Shown here piece by piece: positions 31,246 through 43,917 of a stretch of 45,372 nt of DNA. Origin of the DNA: Chara braunii (Eukaryota > Streptophyta > Charophyceae > Charales > Characeae); contig BFEA01000532.1 of NCBI GenBank assembly GCA_003427395.1, positions 90,459-135,830 of the forward strand, in the 5' to 3' direction. The notes beneath the pieces are model-generated. The model made no database searches. It was not told where the DNA came from and was given only the letters and a program-made list of their open reading frames with translations. Position 1 is the first letter of the stretch; every line of letters starts with the position of its first letter. The position numbers were made by a program, and so were the translations under genes.

Positions 31246-33362
31246 GGCTTAACATATGGGAAGTAGGAAAGGCTTGCGCCTAACTGGTGGATAAACGATT
31301 TTTTTATTCTTTTTTTCAAGTTCTATAATAGGACTCTCACATTTTCCTTTCTTCAGATAAGATATTACACTCTAGTAGTCGAGTGTGAGGTAAGATCTGT
31401 GGTGTGATTGCTATCTATTTCCCCTTTTGATGCGATGTTATACTTTAGCAAATAAAATATTTGAGGTATCATAGAGTATGTACTCCGTTATTCTTAATTG
31501 TTAGATTTATAACTGACATTTCGTTAAAACAGACATTTTTTCCTAAATTCACGAAATTGAGCGTACAAAAAAACAACATTTTTTAGTGTTTTTTTGTCCC
31601 CATGACCTCGGATGATCAGATCATCGGGTGTCGTGGCAACTCCCGATGATCTGACCATTGGATGTATGTTAACGGTACTTTACGTTGAGGTACATCAGAT
31701 GGACAAAGTGAGATAACCACTTTCTCACCCGATGAGCAATGAAATTTTGACTAAGTCCATTTTCATGAATTTAGAAAAAAATCTCAGTTTTATGAGATTT
31801 TGTTGTCTCTTTTATACTTTTATGACTCGACATGTGTACTTCAGCATTTGAGGATAAGAGAGACAGGTGACCCGAGTTCTAGGTTTCGGTTTCTTAGCGG
31901 GAGAACTGTTTTGGCCCCATATTTTGTATGTAATGAAGTTTTTCTCCTAAATCACATCTGATTTTTATCTATGGGGTAAGCCAACAATGAACTCTTTTCA
32001 CTTTCACATTTGAGTTGGTCCAATGTCTGATTTAGATTAATGAAGTGTGTATTTTGGGTGTGTGTGTCAACTGCGCCACCACCAACAATGCAATCAAAGC
32101 ATCGAACTCGATTATCAGTGAAAGCATCGAACTCGATTGTCAACGAAAGCATATACTTGTCACCACCAACAATGCAATCGTAGCTCTTCTTCCTACTAGC
32201 GCTCAACGGCCAGACTAGTATCCTCCAACTACCCTCTCCTAAACTAAGTAGTGACTAATCAACCCGTTGACGTAAGCAGAAACAACAGAAGTTACCGAGG
32301 CAAGTTGGCGCCCCCGAGCTTGCCCAAGGCTAGGCAGAATTTGGACTTGTCAGAGCAACTTGTATCCTTGTTCTACCCCTAGACGATAAGCCCATCATTC
32401 AATTAGATCAATGAGTAACTCAAGTCCTCTACTCAGACATACACGGTATTTTACAGTGGGATACGTATCATTGAAATGCATATCATCATTATTAGTTGAC
32501 CTAGAGGAGACCCTGAATTACTAGACCTCCCTTATACGTACTAGTAACTCACGTCCTCTACTCACCCACACTTATCATAAAAAAAGTAACACTAGTTCGT
32601 GATAATTTTGTGAAGATTGACTGGTTGTTTGATGTGTGTGCAATTCATGTTGATAGATATTGCAGTATTTACGAACAGCTCCAGAGTCAAAATACCGTTG
32701 AAGAAGGCAGAGGCAAAGACGAGGGACACTGATTGCTGGCAGGCAGGAGAGCTATCGGCATACCACATTCGAAAACAACGGTCAACCTTTTGCAAAGCTT
32801 AGGAAAACTCTTAACCACTAACTCCACACAGAAACTGAACCGGTTGCAGCCCTACCTCTCAGATAACTCGCCCTATTGCAACGATAATCCATTGTTATGT
32901 TCTCCAAGTCTCGTCCAAAATTCATGTACAGTCCTCATAGTAAGTGTCTTTCCCCCATGAGTGGTCAAGAGTTTGTGAAGGGTATATTGTGTTTCTAAGT
33001 ATTGTATGCGTTTTTTTTTTTTTTTTTTTTAATTCAAACTATCATGTATGTTTCTTACCTCTTATCCTTGTATCATCAAGTTGTATATAGAGGGGAAGGG
33101 AATGGGGTGCGTTCGTCGTTAGATGAGAGGTCGCAATAATTTTTTTTTTTTCTATCTTTTTTTTTATCTTTCGTACACAGATGCACACATTAAGATATAT
33201 AATGAAGTGTTCATTTCATTGTTTTTTCATATACCCTTGCAGTTATCGATGGGTTATTATTACTTTTAAGACACAAAATGTGTTGATCCTCTTAGTGCTA
33301 TGGACGTATCGAACCTCTATTCCTAAATATTTTTTTGGAAAAACAATTATTTATATTCGTGC
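31246..33362. other. AT-rich spacer, no gene recognised
   Basis: Contains a strong inverted repeat, CAGATCATCGGG (31617-31628) with CCCGATGATCTG (31642-31653) around a 13-nt loop. A short tandem repeat lies at about 32097-32150 (CATCGAACTCGATT twice). T runs are at 33011-33030 and 33140-33165. Short frames near 32592-32960 lack domains. Confidence 0.5.
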
Positions 33363-33625
33363 CTAGGCTACCGCCGGACCACCCAGGTCATCCTATTTTC
33401 CCGGACGATATGACCATGCAAGAACCAAGCAAGGTCCAACCCTCAAAAAATAAAAATTAAAAAATTAAAAAAGTATGTTATTCAAAAAAATAAATTGAAC
33501 AACTTTTGTCTTATGACCATATCAAAATTTGTTACCAGATTTTAAATAAGAACATAAATTAAAAATAGTTTTATGTTGTTTTTACCCGGTCTGACACGTA
33601 GTCCCAGGTCACTCTGGGTGCCTAG
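33363..33625. mobile_element. Short hAT-like MITE relative
   Basis: Ends CTAGGCTACC and GGGTGCCTAG are near-inverted. The AT-rich middle (TATGTTATTC, then AAATTGAACAAC, then TTGTTACCAGATTT) resembles the middle of the MITEs at 19779 and 37976. The 8-bp flanks ATTCGTGC and ATTCACGT match at five positions, so a duplication is only suggested. Confidence 0.5.
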
Positions 33626-34544
33626 ATTCACGTTTGTATCTTTACTTTTTTCTTTTTTTCAATCTCACAAAAACATACTTATAAATAGACATACGAATAT
33701 GTAATAATGCAAAATATGTATTATAGTTATTTTTTACAACGTCTGTCTTTGTCGGTAGCTACATACTAATTTCAACACAGTCAATGTTTTAAGCCTAAAA
33801 ATTGTATGCACATGCCGAGCCTTCCTACTCCTATCTACCCTTCCTATGTATTATTAATGTAGAAGAAAACAAAAATTTAAACGTTTTTGTTTGTGCTATA
33901 ACATTTGTAGCTTTACATTAATATTATATACGTTTCGATATGTTTTTCTTCTACATTAATGGCAGACAAGAAGGGTCGGTAACTGGATATGACTTTGAGG
34001 CCTAACACATTGATTGTGTAGAAAATAGTCTGCACCTACCAACCAAGGAAGAAGTTATATAAAATAGCAATCAAACATTTTTTTTTTTTTTAATGTTTGT
34101 ATTTGTAGCAAATGTGTGTCGTTGTCAAAGTGCTAAAAAAAAACGACACAATCGATCTAACCTACCTTAAATTTTGTATGATATTGTTGATTGTTGAGAC
34201 ATAACATTTGTCATGCGGACACATGATTGAAAATATTTTCTTAATCATTGGTGTATTGGATCAATAAAATGGGGTGAAACACAACATAATTGTTAAAATA
34301 AAGGTAGTGGTTGTCATATATACAATGATGTGCTACAATTTTTATTATTTATTTTTTGTCTTAAAAAAACAAACATTCACATAGCATAAAGTGAACATCT
34401 CGTCAGTTGGGCAACGACTTGCAGTAGTAATTGCAATAAAATTTATCAATCTCCCTTGGAACGATAATGCGGAACATAAATATTTAGATGTTATCCCTAA
34501 TTCTAAATAATTTTATTATTTTATGTTCGTTGATGTGTTTGTAG

Positions 34545-35640
34545 AGGAGGCGTAGAATCATGCGTACATAGTATGATCAAAAGATACACGTTTTTTACTT
34601 ACATATGTAAATATCGTCAGGAGGGACAATATTTATATTGAACGGTGTAGAGAGTGACTTTCCGATAGTTAAATAAAACTTTTAGTGTTCATCATTTAAA
34701 TCTTGTATGGACAAAAATACATTGTTAATAGATAATATTTTTGTATTGTTTGAAAAAAATTGGCAATATATTTTATGTTTCACATTTTATCTCGATGGTT
34801 GTTTTTGTTAGTACATTGACAATATGCTCACATTCGTCATAGGGTATAATTAATATGTTTCATTTTTGTTGAAAATTCGGCCTCTTTTTATGCTGATATT
34901 GATAGATAGGAATGTCGAACATTACTGTGCAATATAAATTTTTTCCTTTGATAACTCAGATATTTAATTTATCGATGTACTTGAAAATGATCAGTCAAAT
35001 CATTTTCATAATTTTGTATTTAACTTCTTTTTTTTTTTCTTCAATTTACGAAATGTTCAAAATCGTGTTGTTGTCGCTGAGAACATCAATAAGATTGTAA
35101 TAATTTTTTTTTTTTTACAATGCTACTACTTTGCGTAGAGTACACGTATGGGGTATTTTCGTACGTAACATACCGGTAATATTTGCACGGTATCTGTACG
35201 GAAATTTGTACGAGAACATGTATGTCTTGTACGCCCTGCCCTGTAAGGGAAAAAAAAATAAAAAATCATTAAAAAACATATGAAACAAAACTATGTGATG
35301 CAACAACACAAAACAAGCAACACTTCACCGAGCATTATCTCGAGATTCTTATTCGAACTTAAAAAGAGGAAAAAACAGTAACGAAAAAAAAAAATAAAAA
35401 AAAATTATACGGGGCTCCAGCGTGCGAGTACAGGGTTATGAATCCATACTCGTATGAGAAGGCGTACAATTGGTAACGCAACAATGCACATTCTCATATA
35501 TAAACTTTATATGAGTTATGTTTAAAAAAACATGTAAAACTATACAATTTGTGTTTCATTTCATTATTTTGATCAACAAATGTATGAATTTATGATGCCA
35601 CAAAATTTTTGTGGTGTGCTCTGATTTTGTGACCGCAGAC
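34545..35640 (+). repeat. Segmental repeat, copy A (interrupted)
   Basis: Diverged direct repeat of about 36590-37140. Shared landmarks: GAGTGACTTTC, TCTTGTA, AGTACAT, ATATTGATAGAT-like, ACATCAATRAGAT and GATTTTGTG. In this copy the match breaks at about 35105 and resumes at about 35575, so the intervening DNA is an insertion. Confidence 0.6.
35126..35481. mobile_element. hAT-like MITE relative inserted in segmental repeat A
   Basis: GTACG-rich ends (for example TTTTCGTACGTAAC near 35157 and GGCGTACAATTGG near 35461) surround an AT-rich middle resembling the other hAT-like MITEs. ACAATGC occurs on both sides (35119-35125 and about 35482-35488), consistent with a target-site duplication. The paralogous repeat at 37.0-37.1 kb lacks this segment. 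Confidence 0.45.
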
Positions 35641-36009
35641 TCATCCAGGAGTTGGCTGTCATAAAAAATAATATCATTAAATCGATTCAAGCATGAGATA
35701 CAATAATAAATTTTAATATCTTCAACCTCGACGGCTTTACAACTGTGACAGACAAGACGTTTTTTTATTTTCCAAGCATGACTGTCAATCAAACAAAACG
35801 GTGACATACATGACACTTTGTTCATCGACGAAAATTTTACTTTTCATCACAATGGTTCAACCGTGTTGTGACAAGGAAATGAACGAAGGTCGAAGATGTA
35901 CATCCTGAATATAACTATTTAAATATTTATCTGAAATTCTAAATATTTTTTATTTTTTTTCTATTGATATATTTTCAGAGGAGGGGGAGGATCATGCGTA
36001 AATAATATG

Positions 36010-36535
36010 CTTACAATGAAAAAAATTCATAGAATTAAATAATAATTTTATTGTAAAATTACAATCTAAATTTCAAATTTTCATTCCATCTTAAAAAATG
36101 TCATTCCAATTTTAAAATTTTTCATCTTACTTGCAAACTTTCATTCCAAGAATAGGGTATCCCTTCTTATTTGGACTGCATGCCAGAGATGGAATGAAAG
36201 TCTGGATGAGTTCATTAAATATTTTAATTGGACTATCATTCTAAGTAAGGATTTTCAGTCATAAATAGGTTGATCCAATCTAAATTAGAAGATATTTGTT
36301 GTAGTATAATAAAAATTTAATTAAAACATTTCATTAACTCGTCCAGACTTTCAATCCATCTTGAACAAATAGGTGTTGTTGGAAGGGAAAACTTATATTT
36401 AGACGGAAACGTGTCAAATAAAACTGAAAATTTTAGAATTTGACGAACATTGGAATGATAATTTATAAATATGAAGGATTTTTTTTTTATGGAATATTTT
36501 TTTAATTTTCATTTCTCGTGGGAATTTTTCTGTCG
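36010..36535 (-). mobile_element. Foldback MITE, copy 2 (inverted)
   Basis: Reverse-complement match to 14777-15290 across its length. It keeps the internal GTCTGGA/TCCAGAC palindrome and the AAGGATTTTCAGTC/TTACTTAGAATGA-type segments. It is flanked by near-copies of AGGAGGGGNAGGATCAYGC (about 35976 and 36553), which may mark a duplication at insertion. Confidence 0.7.
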
Positions 36536-36589
36536 TAAGAAGCACTCTACTAAGGAGGGGTAGGATCACGCATAATGTTTTTTTTTTTT

Positions 36590-37140
36590 TTACTTGATTA
36601 ACATCAGAAGTCTTTACATTTGTATTCACCGCTATGTTGAGTGACTTTCTAAGAGTCGAATTAACCTCTTTGTACTCGTCATTCACATCTTGTACAGGAA
36701 AGAAAAACTTTGTAAACAACTATTTATTTTGTGTTGGAAAATAAGTGACCATATATCATTTGTTTCAAATTTGATATTGATGGTTGTTTCTGTAAGTACA
36801 TCGGTATTATGCTCATATTCGTTATAGAGTAGAAGAGGACTGTTTCATTTCTTATTGAAAATTAAAGTTTGTTTCTTTGGTGATACTGATAGATGAAATG
36901 TGAAATATTATAGTGGAACACAAGTCTTTGATTTTGATAACTTGGATACTTAGTTCATTCACGTAGTTGAAGATGGTCAGTGTAGTGTTTTTCACATTTC
37001 TGTATTCAACTTTTTATAGTTTTGCTTAATCATTGAAAGTCGTTTTTCTTGTCGTCACGAACATCAATGAGATGGACGAACAAAAGTATGAATCATACGA
37101 TGTCATAAATATTATTGTGGTATGGTCCGATTTTGTGGAC
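36590..37140 (+). repeat. Segmental repeat, copy B
   Basis: Direct, diverged copy of 34545-35640 lacking the hAT-like insertion. No coding capacity in either copy. Confidence 0.6.
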
Positions 37141-37975
37141 TTCGTATTTATGAATAATCTTATTTTCTCGCAAGCAGGGGTAATTTTATGTCGATGCTCT
37201 ATAAACATCCTTCTCATTCGCTCTCGCCACCAACACGTTAAATAATAGTCTTATTCTCTCGTTATTGGTGTCATTGTTTTAAAGGTTACTGCATAAAGTT
37301 TAAAATTTTTCTCTTGTGTATGAAAGTTTATCTTTTTGTTTGTGGTTATTTATCTCAAACTTGTTTTATCTTTTGCTTTTTTTTTTGTGTTTATGGAAAA
37401 TTTTGAATTTTATACATAGTTAAAAAACTAAATTTCAGGGTATTAATTTTACATTTCAGTTACGACAATTGTGACAAATTGATATAATCATTATTTATAC
37501 ATTATAAGTAAAGTATAAATTATAAGAAACTAATGCATTCCATGTACATTCGATGACGGTTTTATAATATTATAATATTTTTACATGGACTATGTTATAT
37601 TGATATGCACATAGGGGAAGTTTGTACGAGTTATACCTTCATGTTTGTGCATGTATCGATGAGTTAATAAATATTTGAAAACTTTAATATTTGTAGAAAC
37701 GTTTTTGTAATGATCATTGAAAAATTTCTTATTATTACGTATGCTTTGTTTATATTGTAATATTTCCTTGACTGTTACCTGTATAACAATGTACACACAT
37801 AAGGTTGGTAGGTGTATACTCTTTTATGATTGAATATATAAAGTATTGTGAATAAATTTAGTTATAAACCTACCACAGGAAGTATTGGATAGTATCACTT
37901 TATAACATAAATCGTGCCAATATTTTTTCTTTTCAAATATTGGAATATATGTATTAATATATATATATATATATA
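37141..37975. other. AT-rich spacer ending in (TA)n
   Basis: No gene seen. The terminal (TA)n at about 37957-37975 is the insertion target of the next MITE. Confidence 0.6.
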
Positions 37976-38706
37976 CAAGGTTGCCGACATTTGGGACGGG
38001 CCGAACGCCCGAACATACGGGGCCCCTTCGGAAGGCGTTCGACCGTTCTGGCCGAACGCAGACCAAAAAAAACTTATATCTGGGTACTACATCCAAACTT
38101 CCATAAAAAACATATGTTATGGAAAAAAATAAACTAAACAATATTTGTCTGGGTACTACATCCAAATTCCTTACCAAATTTGAATTAAAAATCAAATACA
38201 GAAAATAAACACTATGATAAAAAAAAATTAAAATAAAAAATTAAAATGAGTGAGTGCGCTAGCACCTGCCGATTTTCACATATGTTTTGGCATTGACAAA
38301 TGCCCTGAAAATTTACAGATATGTAGTTTACATAGTCAATAACTTATTAATTTATTTTCAAAAAATGATAATTTTTTTTAGGCCCCGAAATAAAATGAAA
38401 ACAAAAAGTTAAAAGTTAAAAAATACAAAATAGTGAGTGGGCGAGCACGTTTTGACACCCCCATCTTTAACGATGTTTAATGTTTTTTTTTGCTCGGCAG
38501 AATGGCTTCAAAATTTATAGGCGTGTAGGTTACATCATAGAGAACTCACAAAAACAAAATCAGAAAAAAAAACTTAGTTTTAGGCTCTGAACGTTGTTTT
38601 GGCGGGGGCCGAACCTGGAGGTGTTCGGCCTCCGAACGGGACCCCGAACGCCCGAATGTTCAGGGGCTCGCCCGGGGGCCCCCGAACGTTCGGTCAGGTA
38701 ACCTTG
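37976..38706. mobile_element. hAT-type MITE, copy 2 (731 bp)
   Basis: Homologous and collinear with 19779-20528. Ends are CAAGGTTGCC and GGTAACCTTG. The flanking 8-mers are TATATATA (37968-37975) and TACATATA (38707-38714), one mismatch apart. Subterminal repeats here are CCGAACG-type at both ends. Confidence 0.82.
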
Positions 38707-38876
38707 TACATATACATATATATAGATAATATGTATTTAAATATATATTTTGTCAAATTGAACTATACGGTAAACCGATGGCAGAAAGAAAGAAGCGGAC
38801 AACAAACAAAGGTTTTTAACCAAATATTTCCCTGTAGTTTCATTGACTTTTACATGTATATATATATATATATATA

Positions 38877-39183
38877 AACATCATCAGGATTAAACACTTT
38901 TTATAAACGATATTACGCTCTAATTTATAATCATCCTCAGTCTTCTATTACGTGTCTAACAATATTTGTGGTTGAGATCGGTAGGTGCATATTATTTAAT
39001 GGTTCAACATATCTGTTGCAGAATTTAAATGTAGGAACCAACCGACCCCAAAAAGTGTCGCCTTGAACACATGATTAATTCGCACTTCACAATTTGACAA
39101 ATTATGTGCTATCGAGGTGTTCGTTAACTTTCCGAAAAACTAAGATATAAAAAAATATATAAAAATTTAGTTACCTGATTATA
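38877..39183 (+). repeat. Direct repeat, copy 1 of a 300-bp pair
   Basis: Matches 40470-40775 with many changes: CTTCTATTACGTGTCTAACA, GGTAGRTGCATATT, AACATATCYGTT, CACTTCACAATTTGA. The pair flanks a GC-richer 1.28-kb block. Confidence 0.75.
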
Positions 39184-39221
39184 GAAAGCGAGTTCTATTT
39201 TTATTTTTATTTTTAAAAACT

Positions 39222-40455
39222 TTCACTTTTTTTTTTTTTTTTTTTCAAGTCCATGGTGTTGTAGAGGCCAGTCACTGAGTACACAGTGATCATTAGGAGA
39301 AGTAGGTCGTGGGTGGCATGGAATATGGGATCACCTCCCATCCCATCCTCGTGTCAATACTCATAGCGCACCCCCTATCCCACTATCCTACCTTAGTGTG
39401 ACGAACACTCAGGACCATTACCCTTCCAATGGACAGGTAAGTTGAATCGAATAACAGTGATAGGCACCAGGGCTGATAGGTTGCCCAACCGTGGTGGAAG
39501 CGGAATCGAATGAGCCTTGTCGAACGGGAACTTAGGACGCCAGGGTCAGACAATCTACTACAGGCCGCAAAAGACTATGGGCCCTAGGCTTCAGACAGGG
39601 TAAGACCCATTGAAGCAGTTTTACCGTCCTTCCTTTAGCTTACCGAAGGTCAGGCGGAACTCGGACTAGCCTGAGCGACTTATACCCCTACCCTTATCCC
39701 AAGATCTAAGCCTTATATATGGTCACCATACAGTTCTATTCGAATATAAGTAGGAACTCCGGTGGCCCATACATGTCCCTACTGCCGATACTAGACCACA
39801 CCAGTGACTAGACCCCCCTCAGTCTGATAGTCGTATAGTTCTCAATCTATATGTGTGTACCCCGAAGGCTATGTATGCTTTGTGTATCTTTGTATCAAGA
39901 TGTACAAACAACACTATATGTGCAAACTTGTGTATGTAGCTCGCAAGTCATGAATAGTTCACAAGTTGTGCATATATGCCCGAAGGCTGTGTGTGCTCTG
40001 TGAATCAATGTATCAAGATGTATAGGTAGCATCATATGTGTATATCGAAGAGAGAATTGGGTAAGCTGGACAAACCCCCCCAAGTTCCGAACCAAGCTCG
40101 AACCCGTAACCTTGTAACATGTAATCAAATGACTCTACCATGTGAACGACCTGCGGAAATGGTACGAACGTGTGATATGCCACACTGGGGAGATCAACAA
40201 AACACCCAAGACCAACACCCCCAAGCAACCCATGTGAAACCCAGGACCAACATACAACACCATGAATAACCCTTGGGTGGTGCGCAAGCAGTGTCTGTAA
40301 TAGCTAACATGCGTCATCCCAAGGGGGGGGTGTCCAGTCGTGCGTCATTTTAACGCCTTGGTAGTGTCTATGAGGAAGGCTGCGGATTGGAACCCGCAAC
40401 CTCATACCACAATGCGCATTTGCAACAATTGTTCTTGCCACTAAGCTACTGCACA
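39222..40455 (-). mobile_element. GC-richer block with tRNA-like heads and poly(A) end
   Basis: On the minus strand a tRNA-like head lies at 40381-40452 (A-box-like GCAGTAGCTTAGTGG, B box GGGTTCCAATCC). A second lies at 40095-40142 (B box GGGTTCGAGCT). The block ends in an A-rich tail, the T run at 39222-39245 on the plus strand. It also contains a 120-bp tandem duplication beginning CCCGAAGGCT at about 39860 and 39980. It may be one or two SINEs of unusual length or a composite. No coding sequence recognised. Confidence 0.4.
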
Positions 40456-40469
40456 TTTTACACATCGTA

Positions 40470-40775
40470 GAACATTCTAAGCATTAAGCACTTCTCATTA
40501 ATGATATTTCGCTTTTATTTCATAATCATCTTCAATCTTCTATTACGTGTCTAACAATGTTTGTGTATGGGGCCGGTAGATGCATATTGCTTTATGGCTC
40601 AACATATCCGTTACGACACATAAATGTAGACACCAAGCGGCCATTAAAAGTATCGCTTGGAACGAAAGAGTTATTCACACTTCACAATTTGAAAAATAAT
40701 GTGTTACCGGGACGTCCGTCAATTTTTCGTATGAACGAAGAAAAAAAAAAATCAGTTATCTTATTTTAAAATGTG
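40470..40775 (+). repeat. Direct repeat, copy 2 of a 300-bp pair
   Basis: Partner of 38877-39183. It could be a terminal repeat of a TRIM-like element or an ordinary duplication. No TG...CA boundaries were established. Confidence 0.7.
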
Positions 40776-41442
40776 AGTTCTCACTCACTTAAATAAATAT
40801 TATTCGTCTTTCCTGTAGGACTGTCAACTATGCAGTTGGACAATAATGCTACGAGACCAACACATATCGATTTGAGGGTAAACTTATTCAACTGCACTTA
40901 AATAAGAAGGTGTAGTTGAATAGGAATGTGTATGATTTTGGTGGGTAATATAAAGAATATGCATTATTTTATGCTCTGAGAAACAAATTTTGTTACGACT
41001 TTCTATTGAGAGAGAGGGAGGGAAAAAAAAAAAAAAAACTTGTAAATCTATTACATTCATAAAGTGTAAAGTTGATTTTCATGACGTCAACATCAACAAC
41101 ACATCCTAGACATGTAACTTGAAAGACTTTATGATAACAATGCAAGAATGTAATTCTGAAAGTTTTATCATCCTAAATATGTTAAATTTTTAACACAATG
41201 AACAACCATATTATTCCAACATAATTTCAACAAGATACTAACTGTTTATCAACAGATTTCCAACTCATTAACGAAACTTTCAACACAATACCAACTATTG
41301 TTCAACTGTTTGTATAAAGTTTAAAACAACCATACCAACACAAAAAACATGATTAATGCTTGACCAAACCAGATTGATTGGCTTCCTGTATATATTCATG
41401 AACCCCTCTCTCAAATAGTTTATAAACTTTTAATAACTATGT
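40776..41442. other. AT-rich spacer, no gene
   Basis: Low GC, an A run near 41023-41038, no recognisable feature. Confidence 0.6.
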
Positions 41443-41828
41443 AGCAAATCCGGATTTCCGGCATATCAATTTTATCCATAATTTCAATCCGGATTAATTC
41501 CGGATATGAAAAATTCGGCCCTGCGCGCAAAAAAAAAAAAAAAACGAAAAAACAAATTCAAAAAAATCTGGAAACAAAGTATGTTGTTCATATGAATGAT
41601 ACTAACAACTTTTAGCTTGAGGGCATCTTTGATATCTTAACATATATGAAGATAAAAAATAAAACAGAAGAAGAAAATAATATTGAGATAAAAAATTATA
41701 GAATGAATTAAGCATCCCATCTTTGAACCCATTTATTCCCTATCTTACCCCTTTGAACCCTTCAATACCCTATCAAGCTTTTCACGAAATAGGGACGTTG
41801 TGCTGTTGTATTTTGCATACGCAATATC

Positions 41829-41903
<75 letters not shown>

Positions 41904-41985
41904 TCATCCGGATTTTCGAATGATCCTTCCCTCCGATCATCCGGGCAGATAATCCAACCAGATTATCTGCCCAGATAACCTATGC
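41443..41985. mobile_element. hAT-like MITE relative carrying a 71-base T tract
   Basis: The left end is rich in ATCCGGAT motifs and the right end has ATCCGGAT and a perfect inverted repeat, GGGCAGATAATC/GATTATCTGCCC (41943-41972). The left interior (GGAAACAAAGTATGTTGTTC) resembles the other MITEs. A pure T tract occupies 41831-41901. Boundaries are approximate and no target-site duplication was proven. Confidence 0.4.
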
Positions 41986-42067
41986 ACCTAGGTTAATAAT
42001 TTGTTGTTATAAACAAAGGTATGTAATTAACTTCAAGTTGTTTTTAATAACACCATTTTTTTTTCTG

Positions 42068-42360
42068 TTGTTTATCATCACATGATCCTGGTGGTCACCT
42101 TCGTCGTCCACTTGTTCTAAGTGGTCGTCTTCATTGTTCATGCGCACGATGAAGAGCATTGCTACCAACAGCGGGATCACAGCGAATAGGACGTGTGTGA
42201 ATTTTGCTTCACTCCACTACTTCCCAAATGGGTAAAACGAGAGTCAATCTTTCATTTGAATCCAGATAAATACAATGCCAACTCCACTCGCTACTGCACC
42301 CAACTTGACGTCGTTGCCATCGTATTGCTCTGCATGGTGGCCTAACTGCACGTCACCGTA
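42068..42360 (-). pseudogene. Coding-like fragment with a membrane segment
   Basis: The minus strand reads FTHVLFAVIPLLVAMLFIV (about 42205-42150), a plausible transmembrane helix, followed by an acidic tail rich in Asp, Glu and His. An upstream stretch at about 42360-42245 (LIQDRYGDVQLGHHAEQYDG) is also open, but stops separate the two. No family recognised. It could be a decayed gene or exon pieces. Confidence 0.25.
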
Positions 42361-42507
42361 TCGATCTTGAATCAAGACAGGAGGAATGATTATGTGCATT
42401 AAGTTGAAAGGTAGAAGGTGTGCAATGCGAACATGTTTTCAACTTTGTGGTTTCTGGCGAAGTTGAACACAAGGTAGGGGGGTTAAGAGGGAAACGCCAC
42501 AAAAGTG

Positions 42508-42577
42508 AGAAAGGTGAAAGGGAGATGGTAAGAGGAGGTGTAGAAAGGTGAAAGGGAGATGGTAAGAGGAGGCGTAG
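42508..42577. repeat. 34-bp tandem repeat x2
   Basis: Two copies of a purine-rich unit starting AGAAAGGTGAAAGGGAGATG. Confidence 0.93.
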
Positions 42578-42594
42578 AAAGGAGAAGTGAGAAG

Positions 42595-43153
42595 ACAGGG
42601 CTCGCGACTGAAGAATTTCAACTCTGCAGCGATGATGAACGACATCACCCAGGGTTAGCTGCCGCTTGCCGTTTACTATTGTTGGCTTTCTTTGGAGGTT
42701 GTTGCTATTCTTTGGTTTTTAGGCTCGACCGAATTCAGTTTTCAAAAGCATATATTTGCAACAGTGAGTATCTATGGAAGTCTTATCGCCAACGTTTAAA
42801 GGAGTGGTTGTTAACTCTGTCTAAACAACGGTGATGCACTCATTAGACATGTAGTTCTTGTGCACTTGTTGTGCCCCTTGGATCTTTTACTATCTTTGAT
42901 GACTGAACTGCTGTTTCATTACAGGTTGTTGTGGTTTAGCACGCGATTGATGTTAGTTGGGCAAGGTCACTGCAGTTTCATACTGGCAGTAGTTATCCAC
43001 ATCAACCTATTGCTTCTTTCTGGGTTCGACATCGGTAGAATGGCACTTCCAACAACCTATTTGAGGTTACAACAATACATTCCTAGTAGCATCATGTCGT
43101 TGATGGTAGTCGCAAAATATTTGACTGTGACAATAGGTTTTTGGCTAAGATAA
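42595..43153 (+). other. Two short hydrophobic open frames, unassigned
   Basis: Frames at 42559-42834 and 42860-43153 encode Leu-rich hydrophobic stretches (ACRLLLLAFFGGCC; SFILAVVIHINLLLLSG). They could be membrane-protein fragments or chance. No domain recognised and no common frame. Confidence 0.25.
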
Positions 43154-43439
43154 TGAGCTTCTCACAACGCCGTTTGGACTTATACTTGCGTCAGTAAAAA
43201 AGGTTGACTACGATAATGGGCATTTGGGTAATGCAACATACTTTTGGCAACGAAATACTTTACTTTGGTTACTCTCTGCAGTTGCCCTTCATTGCGGGGC
43301 CCTCGAAATCTGAAGATAACAAGGCTACCCGACAATAAAGTTATAATGAACAAATGTTATAGGTGTATGCATCTTGTTGTATTCAAGACACGAAACTCTA
43401 CATAGAAAGCACGACTGTGTAACTCAAACTCATACCAAT

Positions 43440-43862
43440 CATGTCATTCGATCCTTAACCATCAGTCGAATACCTTTTGGGAAGATTGTCAGTTTTCAAC
43501 CTCTTGATGAGTTGTTGAAAGTCCAATGAAAGAGTGTAGCATGCTCACGGTTATTTTTTATGGAGTTTTGTATAGTAAACATTTCAACACACATTCTGTT
43601 AGAATCGGCATAGATAGTCTCTGTTGTACCAAATACTGTGTTTTGAATTAACACAATGTAATGAGTCCTTAACCATCAGTTAAACGCATTTGGGGCCAAC
43701 TGTCAGTGTTCAACCTTTTGACAAGTCACTGAAAGTATGAAAAAACTGTCTCACGCATTCATACTTCTTTTTTTTAGTTGTGTACAACGAACATGATATC
43801 ACACATTCCATTAAAGTTGCCACATATAATTTTTGTTGCACCACATACCACCTTCGAAGGTT
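43440..43862. repeat. Tandem repeat, about 212 bp unit, two copies and a trace
   Basis: Units share TCCTTAACCATCAGT, ACTGTCAGT or TTGTCAGT, TTCAACCTYTTGA and ACAYTCYRTT. The second starts near 43655. A diverged trace lies at about 44090-44270. Confidence 0.65.
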
Positions 43863-43916
43863 GGCACTAACCTGAAAATTGCACACACACGCAACATAGT
43901 AACACACAGAGGAAAA

Positions 43917-43917
<1 letters not shown>

